Assembly (NCBI RefSeq): GCF_030272615.1
Contig: NC_081407.1
Location: 438,249,230-438,305,229 of the forward strand
Origin: Cryptomeria japonica
Lineage: Eukaryota > Streptophyta > Pinopsida > Cupressales > Cupressaceae
Direction: 5' to 3'
DNA length: 56,000 bases
Under the pieces are notes generated by a model. That model made no database searches. It was not told where the DNA came from and saw nothing but the letters and a program-made list of their open reading frames with translations. Each line of letters begins with the position of its first letter. The first letter of the stretch is position 1. A program made the position numbers and the translations under genes. Shown here piece by piece: positions 45,586 through 56,000 of this stretch.

Positions 45586-46967
45586 TCTTTGGCGTGCGAA
45601 ATGATAGGAGGACCAGGGCGACGGGTACACCGGTCTTGACACTTTTGGAGCTTTTTCGAGGATCGGATCTGAATCTGCATATACTGCTTAGATCCAGGTG
45701 CACACAGGAATCCTGCATCTGCAGCTCACTGTTTCTGCATTTTTACCTTCATTTTTAAGCACTTTATCTTAATTCACTATTTCAACTCACAAAAGAGGGC
45801 AAAGAATTCACACCATCCTTAAATCCAATCAGTATTCAGTCCTTATCATTCTTGATTTGGGATTGGATCTATTGGATTCCTCCCTCTTTTGAATGTAATG
45901 GAAAATTAGTGGGTTTCATACATCTAATGGTGGAAACCCTAATTTTTGACCATTACATATTGAAATCCATTAAAATTCATTTCGTCACTGTCAAACTCGA
46001 GTTTCGATGTCTCCGCCTGAATTTTGACATCTCCACCTCTGTTTCGATATCTCTGTTTGAACTAAACTCCCATTTAATTTTTATCCATGCAACATAAACC
46101 AAAGTATATCAAGAAGTCAATCTATTGTCGGGTCAAGAAGAAGAAGCCAAGTCCCAAAGAAATCCTAGAGCGTCGAAGATTTTTGTATAAAAATAATGAG
46201 TTCCTATTAGAACATCGAATATTCCTTCACAAGTATCACAATTTTTTCCATTGTTTTACCAATAAGTTTTCATTAGAACCTCTAAGAACATTGACCCAAA
46301 ATCAAATGTTAGGCTTGTCCCAACACATCAATGGGAATCGCCATTTCCTGCTGTCTCATCTCCCAAATCCACCGATCACCTACCCATAGTTTGTCACTCA
46401 TCGCCTCTTTCTTGTTACAACTGAACCCTCATTCATCCATCATCATTTTCATTTCATCCTTAAAGGACTTATCACATCAATTTAATCAACATCTTATTCC
46501 AAACCAATCAACCAATTATTCAATCAATCAATCATCAATCTCCCAATCTAAGGTAAGCACTTTGCACAAACTTGATTTAGACCTTTATCACTCGTCGATC
46601 CCCAATCAACCATGTGCTTGAGAAAAAATCTATCTCAATTACTTTGTTCAATCAGTCTCAATAATTTGGGTTGATCAAAACCCTAATCCCTTTCCTAATT
46701 TTTCTTAGGAACTTAGTCTATCCTAAGTAGAAGAAGGCTTTATCAAATCTTAATCAAAGGTTTGAGTTTAGCCTAGCATGGTTTGTACCTTTCTTTAGTG
46801 GCCCACATCGTTGACCCCTACACCTCACCTAAGTTGTAATCCAAGGAATAAGGTATCATCCTAATCCGAATCAAGCTTGTCCTAATCCAAGGACCATCCA
46901 ATCAAAATCATCATCTCCATTCTCAAGTTACCCATGCATTGTCTTGACTCGCTCTTAAAAAGTGAAG
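45586..46967 (+). other. PBS-like site and leader of the gypsy-like element
   Basis: TTTGGCGTGCGAAATGATAG at 45589 is positioned as a PBS but I could not assign the tRNA. The leader contains TTTCGATGTCTCC/GACATCTCC words (45995-46060), again like the word arrays in other leaders here. No supported gene. Confidence 0.5.
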
Positions 46968-48320
46968 ATGGTTGCTCAAAGTAGTGAATTGCCCAATCCA
47001 AACCTCTATGTTGATCATGATGCCCAAGTAGAGGAGTATGTTGACCAACTTGAAATCTCTCGACGGTCGAAAACCTTTGTGGAAGACTCCTACAACTAGG
47101 AAATAGTAGAAAAGATTACTAAAGTTGGTCCGAGTGGGTTCCTAGTTGAACTTATTAAACAAGGGGCATGATGGCACCTGAATTTGACCGATCCATCCTT
47201 GATACTCCCATAGAAGGTGACCATAATAACTAACTCCTTCCTAACGCCATTCTTTATCCCCCACCCACAACTTTTTCACTTGTTGGCAACTCTAATCCCC
47301 CCACCTCGCAATCCCCTAGATCATTTGCACCTCTTCACAATTTTGCCAACTATGTTAATGCTATCTTGCCACCTATAGGTGCCATTATCACTTCACATCC
47401 CTAGGTCACTTCTCAAGCTCCCTATCTCCTCCTATCAATATATTGGTGGTGTTATATCAACTGTGTCTACACATATCCCTGGGTCTAACTCAGGTCGTTA
47501 ATACATCCCTAACGTTTAGAATCAACCGCCTGAACTTATGAGGGAAATTCAGGACATGAAAGATCTTATTAAGAACCTCGAGGATGGAACTTATAAGAAA
47601 TCATACTCCTTTGAGGAAATCTATCAGTGTCCTTATGATCCGTCCATTTTGGTAGCCCCATACCCCCTAGTTTTGAAATGCCTAAGTTCGACAAATAAAA
47701 AGGCAAAGGTGACCCTAGGGAGCATGTGCGTGAATTTTACATAGCCTATCAGTAAGTCTCTTATAGTGATGTCTACTTGCAAAAAATATTTCCTAAGAGT
47801 CTTAGTGGACCTAGCCTCGCTTGGTTTTCAGCCTTACCTCGTGGTTCGATCAAGTCATTCCCTGAATTGGTGGAGAAATTTGTTTCCCATTATGAATACA
47901 ACATTGAGAATGTTGCCTGTATGATAGACCTATGCAACACAAAGAAAAGGACTGGAGAGACCTTCATCAAGTTTCTACAAAGGTGGTGACATCTTATTAG
48001 GAAATTTCTATGGGACATACCTAAATCCTATCAGATCGAGTTGTTCCAACGCAACCTTGTCCCACAAACGTCCCGCCCTCTGAGTTGTTAGTGCCTTGAA
48101 ACCTTTGAGCAAGTCACAAAAAAAGGATTAGAATTAGAGGGGGTCTTCCTTGACAAAGGTATCCTAAAGCCCTACCAGAAAGACTACTAGGGGTCCTCCT
48201 CATTAAATGACAAGCCTAGGTTTTGGTCCAAGAATAAGAATGTTGTCAATGATGCCGAGCATGTCCAAACTATGACTATCCTGACCAACCCCACCACCAC
48301 CAATAATCCACCTAACAACT
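46968..48320 (+). pseudogene. Ty3/gypsy gag (decayed, truncated)
   Basis: ATG 46968 opens with MVAQSSELPNPNLYVDHDAQ, but stops follow within 50 codons. In the same frame, 47538-47744 gives MREIQDMKDLIKNLEDGTYK and a PYDPSI block typical of gag N-termini. After a frameshift, 47777-47989 carries the Retrotrans_gag core (FPKSLSGPSLAWFSALPRGS and SFPELVEKFVSHY, then TGETFIKFLQRW). Further stops follow, and the sequence is cut at 48321 by a family-G LTR. Particle-core protein of an LTR element; non-functional here. Confidence 0.82.
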
Positions 48321-51300
48321 TGTTGGGACCTCAAAAATTTTGCCTAATTTTGAGGACCCAGGTTCAAAATTTTGCCTAATAACACGCAAAAAATATTTTG
48401 CTGAATAAGCCCAAGTAGCTTAGTTTAGGAGTCTACGATTTTGCAGCCATTGATTTGTCATGCAAAACCACTTGGGGGAAGTATTGAGAACCTTTCAGAG
48501 ATGCCATATGTCTATTTGCAGCCTCCCATGATCCGTTTTGATGTGTTTTTGATGCCTTTGGTTTAAGGTCCAGAAGTTGGTTTGTTGATTGCGCATGCTT
48601 CACCTTGTAAGGACCCGCTTGTCCTAACCCTAGTTAAACCAAACTTAAACTCACTGTTTTAATTAAAAATTAAATTAACCATTATTGCACATGCAAAAGC
48701 AATGATTATCAACATGCAAGTAATAGATAAGTAACTGAACAACCATGCAACTCATAAATAACATGTAGAAATTAAATGTGCATGCGAAAAATAACAAACT
48801 AAAATTATGCATGAGGACCGAATAGAATGCAAACCATAATTAGTTAAGATGTCGAGTTATGTGTGCGAATGTGTAGCGTAAATCGTATGCATGAAATTAT
48901 TACAAATTAAATTAACATGCAAAAACTCATAATTAAATAATCTACCAGATAATTAAATATGACCATGCATGCATTCGTAAATGAAAACTAATCTAAGAAA
49001 GTAAATCATGCATGTTAGTGGGTTAGTATGTTAGTAGCCTTTTTTCTTCTTTTCTTTTGTTAGTTACATTGCATGGCGACTTCGTGTCTCTTTACATCAG
49101 GTTACCTTATAGGTCCTTTTTCATAACTTCTATATGCGACCATTGTAGTCTTTACAATGAAATAAAATATACATCTTTAATTATTACATAAAATTTTATC
49201 TGGAATCTCTGACTTTCTCTGTCTCCGGATGTGTCGCCTCCGTTTGACTTGGATAACCTCCTCTTGCAAACTGGATGACAAACATATGACCTAGATGTTT
49301 TATCCGCCCAACCAAATGAAGCATAAGCTTCCCGGTGCTCTTGATAAGCTCTTGTCCCTCATGACGCAGTATCCTAGCAAGCCGGTACCAACTGGCAGTA
49401 AAGGAATCCTGTGCAATCATGTAGAAATAACAACCCATCCTGGTTGAACTAACTACATGTGTTATGGCAGGGAGATAAATAAATAAATAAATATGATGAC
49501 CATCATTACCCTATTGGGGAGGTGAAGAAAATCACCCTTCCCTGGTTAGCCCATAACAAGCACTCTCGTTCCATAAATATCCCTCATAGACAGAAAAATA
49601 ATTAACCCTCCGCGGATTAATGTCAGATAATTTTATATATATATATATAAAATATTTATTGCTTTTATTCTTTTCTTAAAAATTCTTAAATCAATCTTGA
49701 AGTTAGAATTTACCACTATCAAGACTTTCCAAACATAATAACCTTTTTTGAAAGTTATTTTATTTTCAATTATCAATTTTTTTCCATATTTTGTTAGTAC
49801 TCTCATAAGCAGTTAACATAATGCATAATCTATGATAAAAATAACAACAAATAATAAAAAAGAAATCAAGATTCACATACCTAATGGAATAAATCTACAG
49901 AGAAATGCAATGATTAAAGAGGATACAGGTGGGAATACTTAGCCTGACATTTAAGTCGACTAAGAAAATACTCTAGAAATCAAAGAGAAAACACTTAGTG
50001 AGAATAAGCTCAAATCAGTGTTTGGAATGTGTTATGGAGATTTTCAAAATTCTAATTTAGGTAAGTGTGGAAGCATTGATGAGCACATATCATATTCAGT
50101 CATGATACAGTCGTAATGTTTTAGTCGTTTCTTACAAATCCAGATCCCAATTTCTCTCAAATTTTCACAAAACTTAGAAATATTTGAAACGCAAAAACTC
50201 AGGAAATTTACTAAAAACCCAGTTTCTATTTTTCAAGATACATGGAGTAGAAGGCGTTGACAACACAACTGACACATCAAACAAACTAGCATAAAATCCA
50301 CAATATCCAATTTCTCTCAACAACAAAACAATACCAGTCAATCGATTTCATAGATAGAAGTCTTGTGGTAAAGAAGAGATTAAAAAATTACCTTGAACAA
50401 ATTTATTTCTCGTACTTAAATTTTTTATCAAAAATTATGACAAGAAGAACAAATTTTAAAGGAAAAGATCAAATTAAGACTCAAATAAAATATGTAAAAT
50501 AAATGAACCTGGCTGTGAGAAAGAAGAATCACAGGCGTTTCCCCAATTTTCAAATAATCTCTTCAATCTACCTTGTCGACTTCATAGAAATCACACGAAT
50601 CAAGAAGCTCAAAAGGAATTGGAATGAATCGAATAAGAGATTTATCCCTATATTTATAAATATTAAATTCTCTAAAAATAAAATTTAACTGATTGCATGA
50701 TTAAGTTCTAAAAATAAAACCAAATTTTTAATTATAAAATGCATGATTAGAACTCACAAAATAATTCTTAAATTAAATCACAAATTTGTTAGCATGATTT
50801 TAAAGATTTAGTTTTAAAGAAAATAATCTACTAATTTAATTATTTAGTTTTCATCATGCCTTGCATGTCGTCTATATTTTTAGCACATTATTTTTCCTAA
50901 ATTTAGTATCTTACTATTTACTCATGCATTGTATCTTGCATGTCGAAAATATAATTTATAATCTTGATTATACATATATATTTAAATTATTTTATTAATT
51001 AATATTTTAATAAATTCCTTGAATTAATCCCTTTTAAAAAAAATTAGTCCTCTAATTATTTACAAGATGTTATCTCTTTAAATAGCTTTTATTTATTTTA
51101 TAATTTAATTATCAAATAACTCATTTTTTTTTTTTAATTACTCACTTTTAAATAATTATATTATAATTAATTTCTAGCTTGATTGTAATATTAAATACTT
51201 GTATATTTAATAATTTATCCTTATTATTATTTTTTATTTTATTTTAATAATATTATTTTATCATTTTATATTAAACTCTCTAATTTAATTTACTAATTGC

Positions 51301-53260
51301 TTATCTAATTGGGTACTCTGCACAAGGTTCCAATACTTAGGTTGCTACTGGCAAGCTAGAAAAACCCCTCCTCGGTCATATGTCTGCCTTCAACGATTAA
51401 CCTGCAACTTACTCCAACTCAACAAAAGGGCACCAGATCACGATAATAAAATGCATTATTCATATTATCCGGTTTAAAATCTAATTAAAGCATTAATATC
51501 ATTAATGATCATAATTGAAAATAATAATTCATCATCATTAAATAACGATATTATAAAATAACTGACCATCATTAATGTCATTAAACCACAAAATACCATC
51601 TAACATCATGAAAAAGCTAATCAAATAATTACGTGTAAAATGTCAACAATATAAGTATCTAGCATAGTAAAGTAAATCTAACTAGGGTCTAAGTCGGGTC
51701 GTGACACACCTTTTTAAGAAGGCCAACTTTGAGACATTGTATTTTTGTGCCAAGTGAGAATAATCCCAAACCAACTTATTCTCATGATTCTCTCCAATTT
51801 TTTTGAAGCCCCATGCCAGTTGGATTAGTCCCATGAATCCATTTGTCAAGTTTCCCAGCTTGATTTCATTTGCAAAAAGTTCAATTTTGCAACTTGACAA
51901 TGCACAATCTATAGAAAGTAGCCCTACACTTGAGTCTATATTTGTTTACCCTGATGACCTGCATGCAAAGTGAATATTTCCTAACATTTTCTATAATATT
52001 ATCTACCTCTTTGCCAGTCTATAGCCCCCCAGCTAACCATTTGCTATTTTTTCAAGGCCCATTTCAAACTTACTTTTTTAGGGTTTCACAAGCAACATGT
52101 TCAGAATTTTCAAAGAAGGCAAGTTTGAGGGTTAATATTTAATGCATGTGATCAAATTAGGTTAAACCCTCTTGCACACATACTTAGGGTATCCAGATGT
52201 ACCAACTCACCAAGTGGCAACCCTTGAAACAAAGTTTTAGTATTTTTTCAAATTAGTGTTTGATTGGGTTTCAGTGTGGTTGGAGAAGTGCAGTCTTAGA
52301 CAAGCCTAAGTAGGAAACTTCAGACATTAATATATTTTGCCTCAGATATTATTTTGAGAATCCATTTGATGCCCTTAGTTCCTCACATTACATTCTTCTA
52401 GTGTGCCATTTCTCAGGACTTAATTAGATGTTTTGATCAATTTTTGAGATCGATTTTAGGGGCTACTCAAGTTGTTTTGGTCAAGAATCTGAGGTATAAA
52501 ATGTCAAATTAAATCAATACCCGCTCCAATTTTAAAATTCAAAATTGTCCAGTTGGCATTTTTGAAGCATCTCCATAATCCAGTTGTTAGAGAACGATTT
52601 TTTTTTAGCCGGGCCCATCAGGGACCCAACTAGAGCTATAACCCGATGGAACAAGTTGATGCATATTTTTAAAGAAAAAATATATTATTTATTTAAATCA
52701 AAATTGATTTAAATAATAATGCAATTGCCCATGGATGACCAAAGAGGAAAATATAATACTTGGTTGGTCTAAGAGTCACTTTGGATTTATTTAAGAGGAT
52801 TTCGTCATTTAAGTCGTTATTATTAAAAAATTTAAAAGGGTAAAGGTAAGTTCGTTAGAACCATTTTAATAATATACAAGGGAGAAGTTGATTAAACCAT
52901 TTTGGACATGGTTTAAACACATAAAATCTGGTGGGCCCATTAAATGAGGAAGTAATATTTTAAAGCCCCATGAAGTGTGTTGAGGTGGCAAATTTTAAAA
53001 GACTTTCCAAAATGCCTTGATTATTTGTTTCTTGCCCAATGTTGCATTGAAAGTGGTTTACGAGGTGGCGGGGAAGGAGCAAGGAGACCCTACGGGTTGG
53101 CGAGGGAGGGAGGAAATTCATCCCCCACTACCGCATGAAGATTTTATGAGAACCCAAAAGAGCTCGTGGGGCAAGAAAGAAGGAAGAAGGGTAGGCTTCC
53201 TTGCCAGCCTGCAAGCGAGGATAGGGTAATAAAATAGAGTTGTGAGGCAATAAAAGCTAC
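48321..53260 (+). repeat. LTR family G, copy 3 (inverted, interrupted)
   Basis: Begins TGTTGGGACCTCAAAA and matches copies 1 and 2 in reverse complement: 48321-48605, then 51712 to about 53260 after a nested solo LTR. It breaks into the gypsy gag. Its right end is not defined; if the LTR is about 4.9 kb it may continue through 55143 and beyond. The frames at 51682-51900, 51930-52142 and 53017-53229 are not genes. Confidence 0.75.
48606..51706 (-). mobile_element. Solo LTR, 3,101 bp
   Basis: The minus strand starts TGTCACGACCCGACTTAGA, a very common plant gypsy LTR start, and ends GCGGGTCCTTACA. The target duplication CACCT lies at 48601-48605 and 51707-51711. There is no internal domain and no repeat of the ends. 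A TATATATA stretch is at 49633-49651. The small frames 49196-49438 and 50503-50688 are unsupported. Confidence 0.85.
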
Positions 53261-55143
53261 GCTCAAGTGAAATTTAGGGCAAAGTACATACTGGACGTGA
53301 GCATTTTTAGGGTTCAATGATGCAAATCTTTTTTGCAACATAGGAAGAGGCCGATTTGCAATTTGTTTGTTATCCAGAGATCGACACTTTCCTAGGAGGA
53401 GATATTTCTGCACAAAATGTGAAGTGAGTTGTGTAGAGGCCCCGTTGATTGTTACAGTCTTTTGTTGACCTTGCGCAAAAATGGAGGAAGGAAGACATGG
53501 TGACAGTTTGTGTGATCACAAGAGCGATGCAATGTGGTATGTATGATTAAGATCTATTTTATGGTAGTATGAGTAGAGACTTATTATGATACCAGTTCGA
53601 TTTGCCGAAGAAGTGAGTACATCTTTTCAATGCCTTAGTACCAGGAAAGGGAATATTGCCATGTTCACATAATAAGTAGTTTTTTCAGTCAAAAACATTG
53701 TGAAACAATGTAATGGTCGCTCGGACTCGCTTCCCTGCCTTAGGTGCGGTAATTTGGTAGACAGAGCATTCCAGGGATGAAAGCAATGCCACACAAGTAG
53801 TTGCTAAAGGCACTTCTTGCTCGCCTTTCTTTATACGTCTCTGTATTTGAAGGAGAATTGGTGAGGGCAGTAAAAAGAGTGTTGTGGTTTTGTAAACCAT
53901 AGAGGAATTCACTTAGCATATTTCTTTGGGACCGAGGCTTGTGTTGAAGTCGGGACATAAATGTGAGAAGAGTTGCGTTGTTAGTTGTGTCTAGGATTTG
54001 ATCCCAGTGTCTGAAATGTGCAACTATTGTAAGAGGTAAAAAATGTCTTATTCATTCATGAAAATGACAGTTAGAGATGGTGCTAAGTAATGACATGTTT
54101 GGAAGGGTTTAATGCTCAAGTTGAATATGCAAGGTCGAATGCGGGTTGTTTGTTCTCACCTTTCAACAAATTATTTAATGTCGATGGAGATGTGATGAAA
54201 CCAGATGCTCCAACTGGTCTAGAAGATTGATTGTACACCTTGAACCTAGTCTGGAGTATGTAAGCTAGCGCGTAGAGAACAAGAAAACCATGTTTTGTTT
54301 TTTTGGTGCTTGGAGTCACTGGGGAAATCAGCTAATTGACAGGTACCCGAGGACAATGAAGAGGAAATTTGAAGCATTGAATTACTAAATTGAGTACTTA
54401 AGAGGTGAAGAAAAATGGTGCCAAAGTATACAAACTATCTGGTAATTGCACTTGCATAGCCCAACATGGTGCACACAATTGACTGCGGTTGTTGTATGGG
54501 GCTGATTGATAGTCTGAAGGGCGTTTTGCTTGCCCAAATTTGAAGGCACTTCACAAAAATATTAAGAAGCAAAGGGTTTTGTTGCAAATGGATTACCACA
54601 ATAAGTACTGTGCTCAGAGATGAAATATTAGGCATTATTTTTCCCGTGCCTATTGATCATAATATGCAGAATACTGTTGTTTGTTTTGGTATCCTTCATG
54701 AAGCTAAGGTGATTTGGGGGGTCCATGATATATGAATGTTAAATATGCTTCCACCTAATAAAGTATATTTCTCAGACCAGGTATAAAAGTGAGAAAGTGT
54801 AGATTCAATTTGAAGGGAGGCATTCTATTATTACCATTGCTTACTATCGGTGTCCCCGAATAAGTAATTTTTGGCAAGAAGTGAAAGGCCACATCAAAAT
54901 TGCTTTCTCCTGCAATGTGGGAAATTATTTCTTTTCCGGGCGTGAATTCATACCAAGGAAATTACTTATATAAGATGTGACAGTGAGATCTTTGGTTCAA
55001 ATGAGATTAGTTTCACACGAGATGGTGTGAATGGACAAACAAGGGGAGAATTATTTTATTAAAGCATAGAATGCAAGGTAAGATGTTTTAAAAGTTTTCG
55101 AGGCAACTGATAAAAGTTACTAAAAATAAGACTTGGTGAAATT
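53261..55143. other. Unassigned; possibly the continuation of LTR copy 3
   Basis: 53265-53330 resembles 37290-37480 reversed. Beyond that I see no clear match, gene or repeat; short minus-strand frames (53144-53413, 53685-53912, 53740-53958, 54116-54319, 54435-54635) lack motifs. Confidence 0.35.
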
Positions 55144-55496
55144 TGTTAGAGTAATCGGGTCTTTACTTGATTAATTAAACAACATTTGTTTAATTCTTTA
55201 AGTTCCCTATTATCTCTTTTTACACTTAAGCTAACATTAGGTGCATATTAATTATTATGTGCAAGCCTAGGTTTTCATTTTTTAGGGTTTCTTGACCTAT
55301 TAGAGGTTATTCTTTTCATTGTATTGTAAGGATTATCACATTACACATTTTGTGACTATGGAGCTCTCATCTTTTTGAGCATATTTTCTGTGTATTGTTT
55401 TTCTGTTATTTGCTTCCTTGCTTCTCCTTGTAACAGGTTATTTAGCTTGCAGAGATCATTTGGGCTCCTGTGGTGTTGTATTTCTCAACTATCACA
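55144..55496 (+). repeat. 5' LTR of a copia element running off the window
   Basis: TGTTAGAGTAATCGGG to CAACTATCACA, about 353 bp, followed directly by an initiator-Met PBS. The exact end may be two bases earlier. Confidence 0.7.
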
Positions 55497-55508
55497 TGGT
55501 ATCAGATC
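55497..55508 (+). promoter_or_regulatory. Primer binding site (initiator tRNA-Met, one mismatch)
   Basis: TGGTATCAGATC against the canonical TGGTATCAGAGC. Confidence 0.8.
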
Positions 55509-56000
55509 TTTAGATCTGCAACTATCTATTCTTGTTTTGAGAATTTTTGTATTGGAAGTAGATCTGGGGTTTCAGGAAGTTTTTTTATGTACCTAGGGAT
55601 ATGATTTTTTTTTTTGAACACTTTGGGCCTAAGCGAACCTCACTATCGTGTTCAGAAGGCCCAAAAACTCCTATGGTCATATAAAACTTGACCATTTTTG
55701 GCTCTTGAGCCTCTAGGAGTATTTTTTCTCCAGTGCCAGGCCGTACGGCCCTGACACACAGTTCGAGAATTTTTTTTTCAAATTTTTTTTTAAAAAATGC
55801 CTTTTTACGGCATGCAGGCCGAAAGTTGATTTTTTGACAAAATAAAAAAAATAAAATCATTTTCAAAAGTTTTGGTGAAAAGTTTTTTGTTTAAAAAAAA
55901 ATCAAACATTGTTTCGGGGTTTACCCAACGATACGCAGGGTACCATGGGCCCCCCTGCCCTGTTGTAGGTCTGGCACTGCCAACGGTTCTGACACCGTCG
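55509..56000 (+). mobile_element. Leader of the terminal copia element
   Basis: Noncoding sequence with homopolymer runs and GGCCGTACGGCC and CTGACACAC-type words. Gag is not reached before the window ends. Confidence 0.5.

Noticed and set aside
53017-54635. Several 60-90 codon frames on both strands
   Set aside because: No motif, no shared frame continuation, and the AT-rich context makes chance frames of this size expected.

Overview
The window looks like intergenic DNA of a plant with a very large genome, probably a gymnosperm such as a conifer. That placement is inference from the content: layer on layer of nested LTR retrotransposons, very long LTRs (1 to 4.5 kb), AT-rich filler, and no recognisable host gene. 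I see no rRNA, functional tRNA, CRISPR array or prokaryotic feature. Almost all open frames are retroelement remains or chance ORFs.

Layout, left to right. (1) 90-23204 is a Ty1/copia element on the minus strand (LTR, PPT, RNase H, RT, integrase, protease, gag, tRNA-iMet PBS, LTR) with the 5-bp target duplication GATTC at 85-89 and 23205-23209. Its 5' LTR is split by (2) 6338-22778, a 16,441-bp plus-strand LTR retrotransposon with two 1,333-bp LTRs, a PBS-like site, a polypurine tract and the target duplication ATTAC. This giant element has no pol genes. It carries a 946-codon low-complexity sense frame with five in-frame stops and, near its 3' end, a 1,213-codon antisense frame with one in-frame TGA. 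The antisense frame is preceded by a promoter-like block with five CACGTG G-boxes and four copies of a TTTCGC/GCGAAA inverted repeat.

(3) 23665-24730 looks like subterminal DNA of cut-and-paste transposons. (4) 24731-39370 is a minus-strand, GAG-only Ty3/gypsy-like element: truncated 3' LTR, acidic tail frames, gag, PBS, and a 5' LTR apparently broken by (5) a 4,515-bp solo LTR (32165-36679, target duplication AACAA). (6) 39371-44874 is a diverged relative of the giant element, with internal sequence on both sides of one LTR; it lacks the antisense module. (7) 44875-48320 is the 5' part of another gypsy element (LTR, TATA box, decayed gag). It is cut by (8) a third, inverted copy of the LTR family of item 4, starting at 48321. 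That copy is itself broken by (9) a 3,101-bp solo LTR (48606-51706, target duplication CACCT). (10) The window ends inside a copia element whose 5' LTR starts at 55144.

How the parts relate: the elements with gag-like frames but no polymerase (items 2, 4 and 6) would need enzymes supplied in trans by autonomous relatives. The most noteworthy object is the giant element, because it looks like a non-autonomous retrotransposon that carries an antisense gene with its own promoter-like region. The relative without that module suggests gain or loss of the cassette. All divergence figures and boundaries were read by eye; none comes from a database or alignment program.
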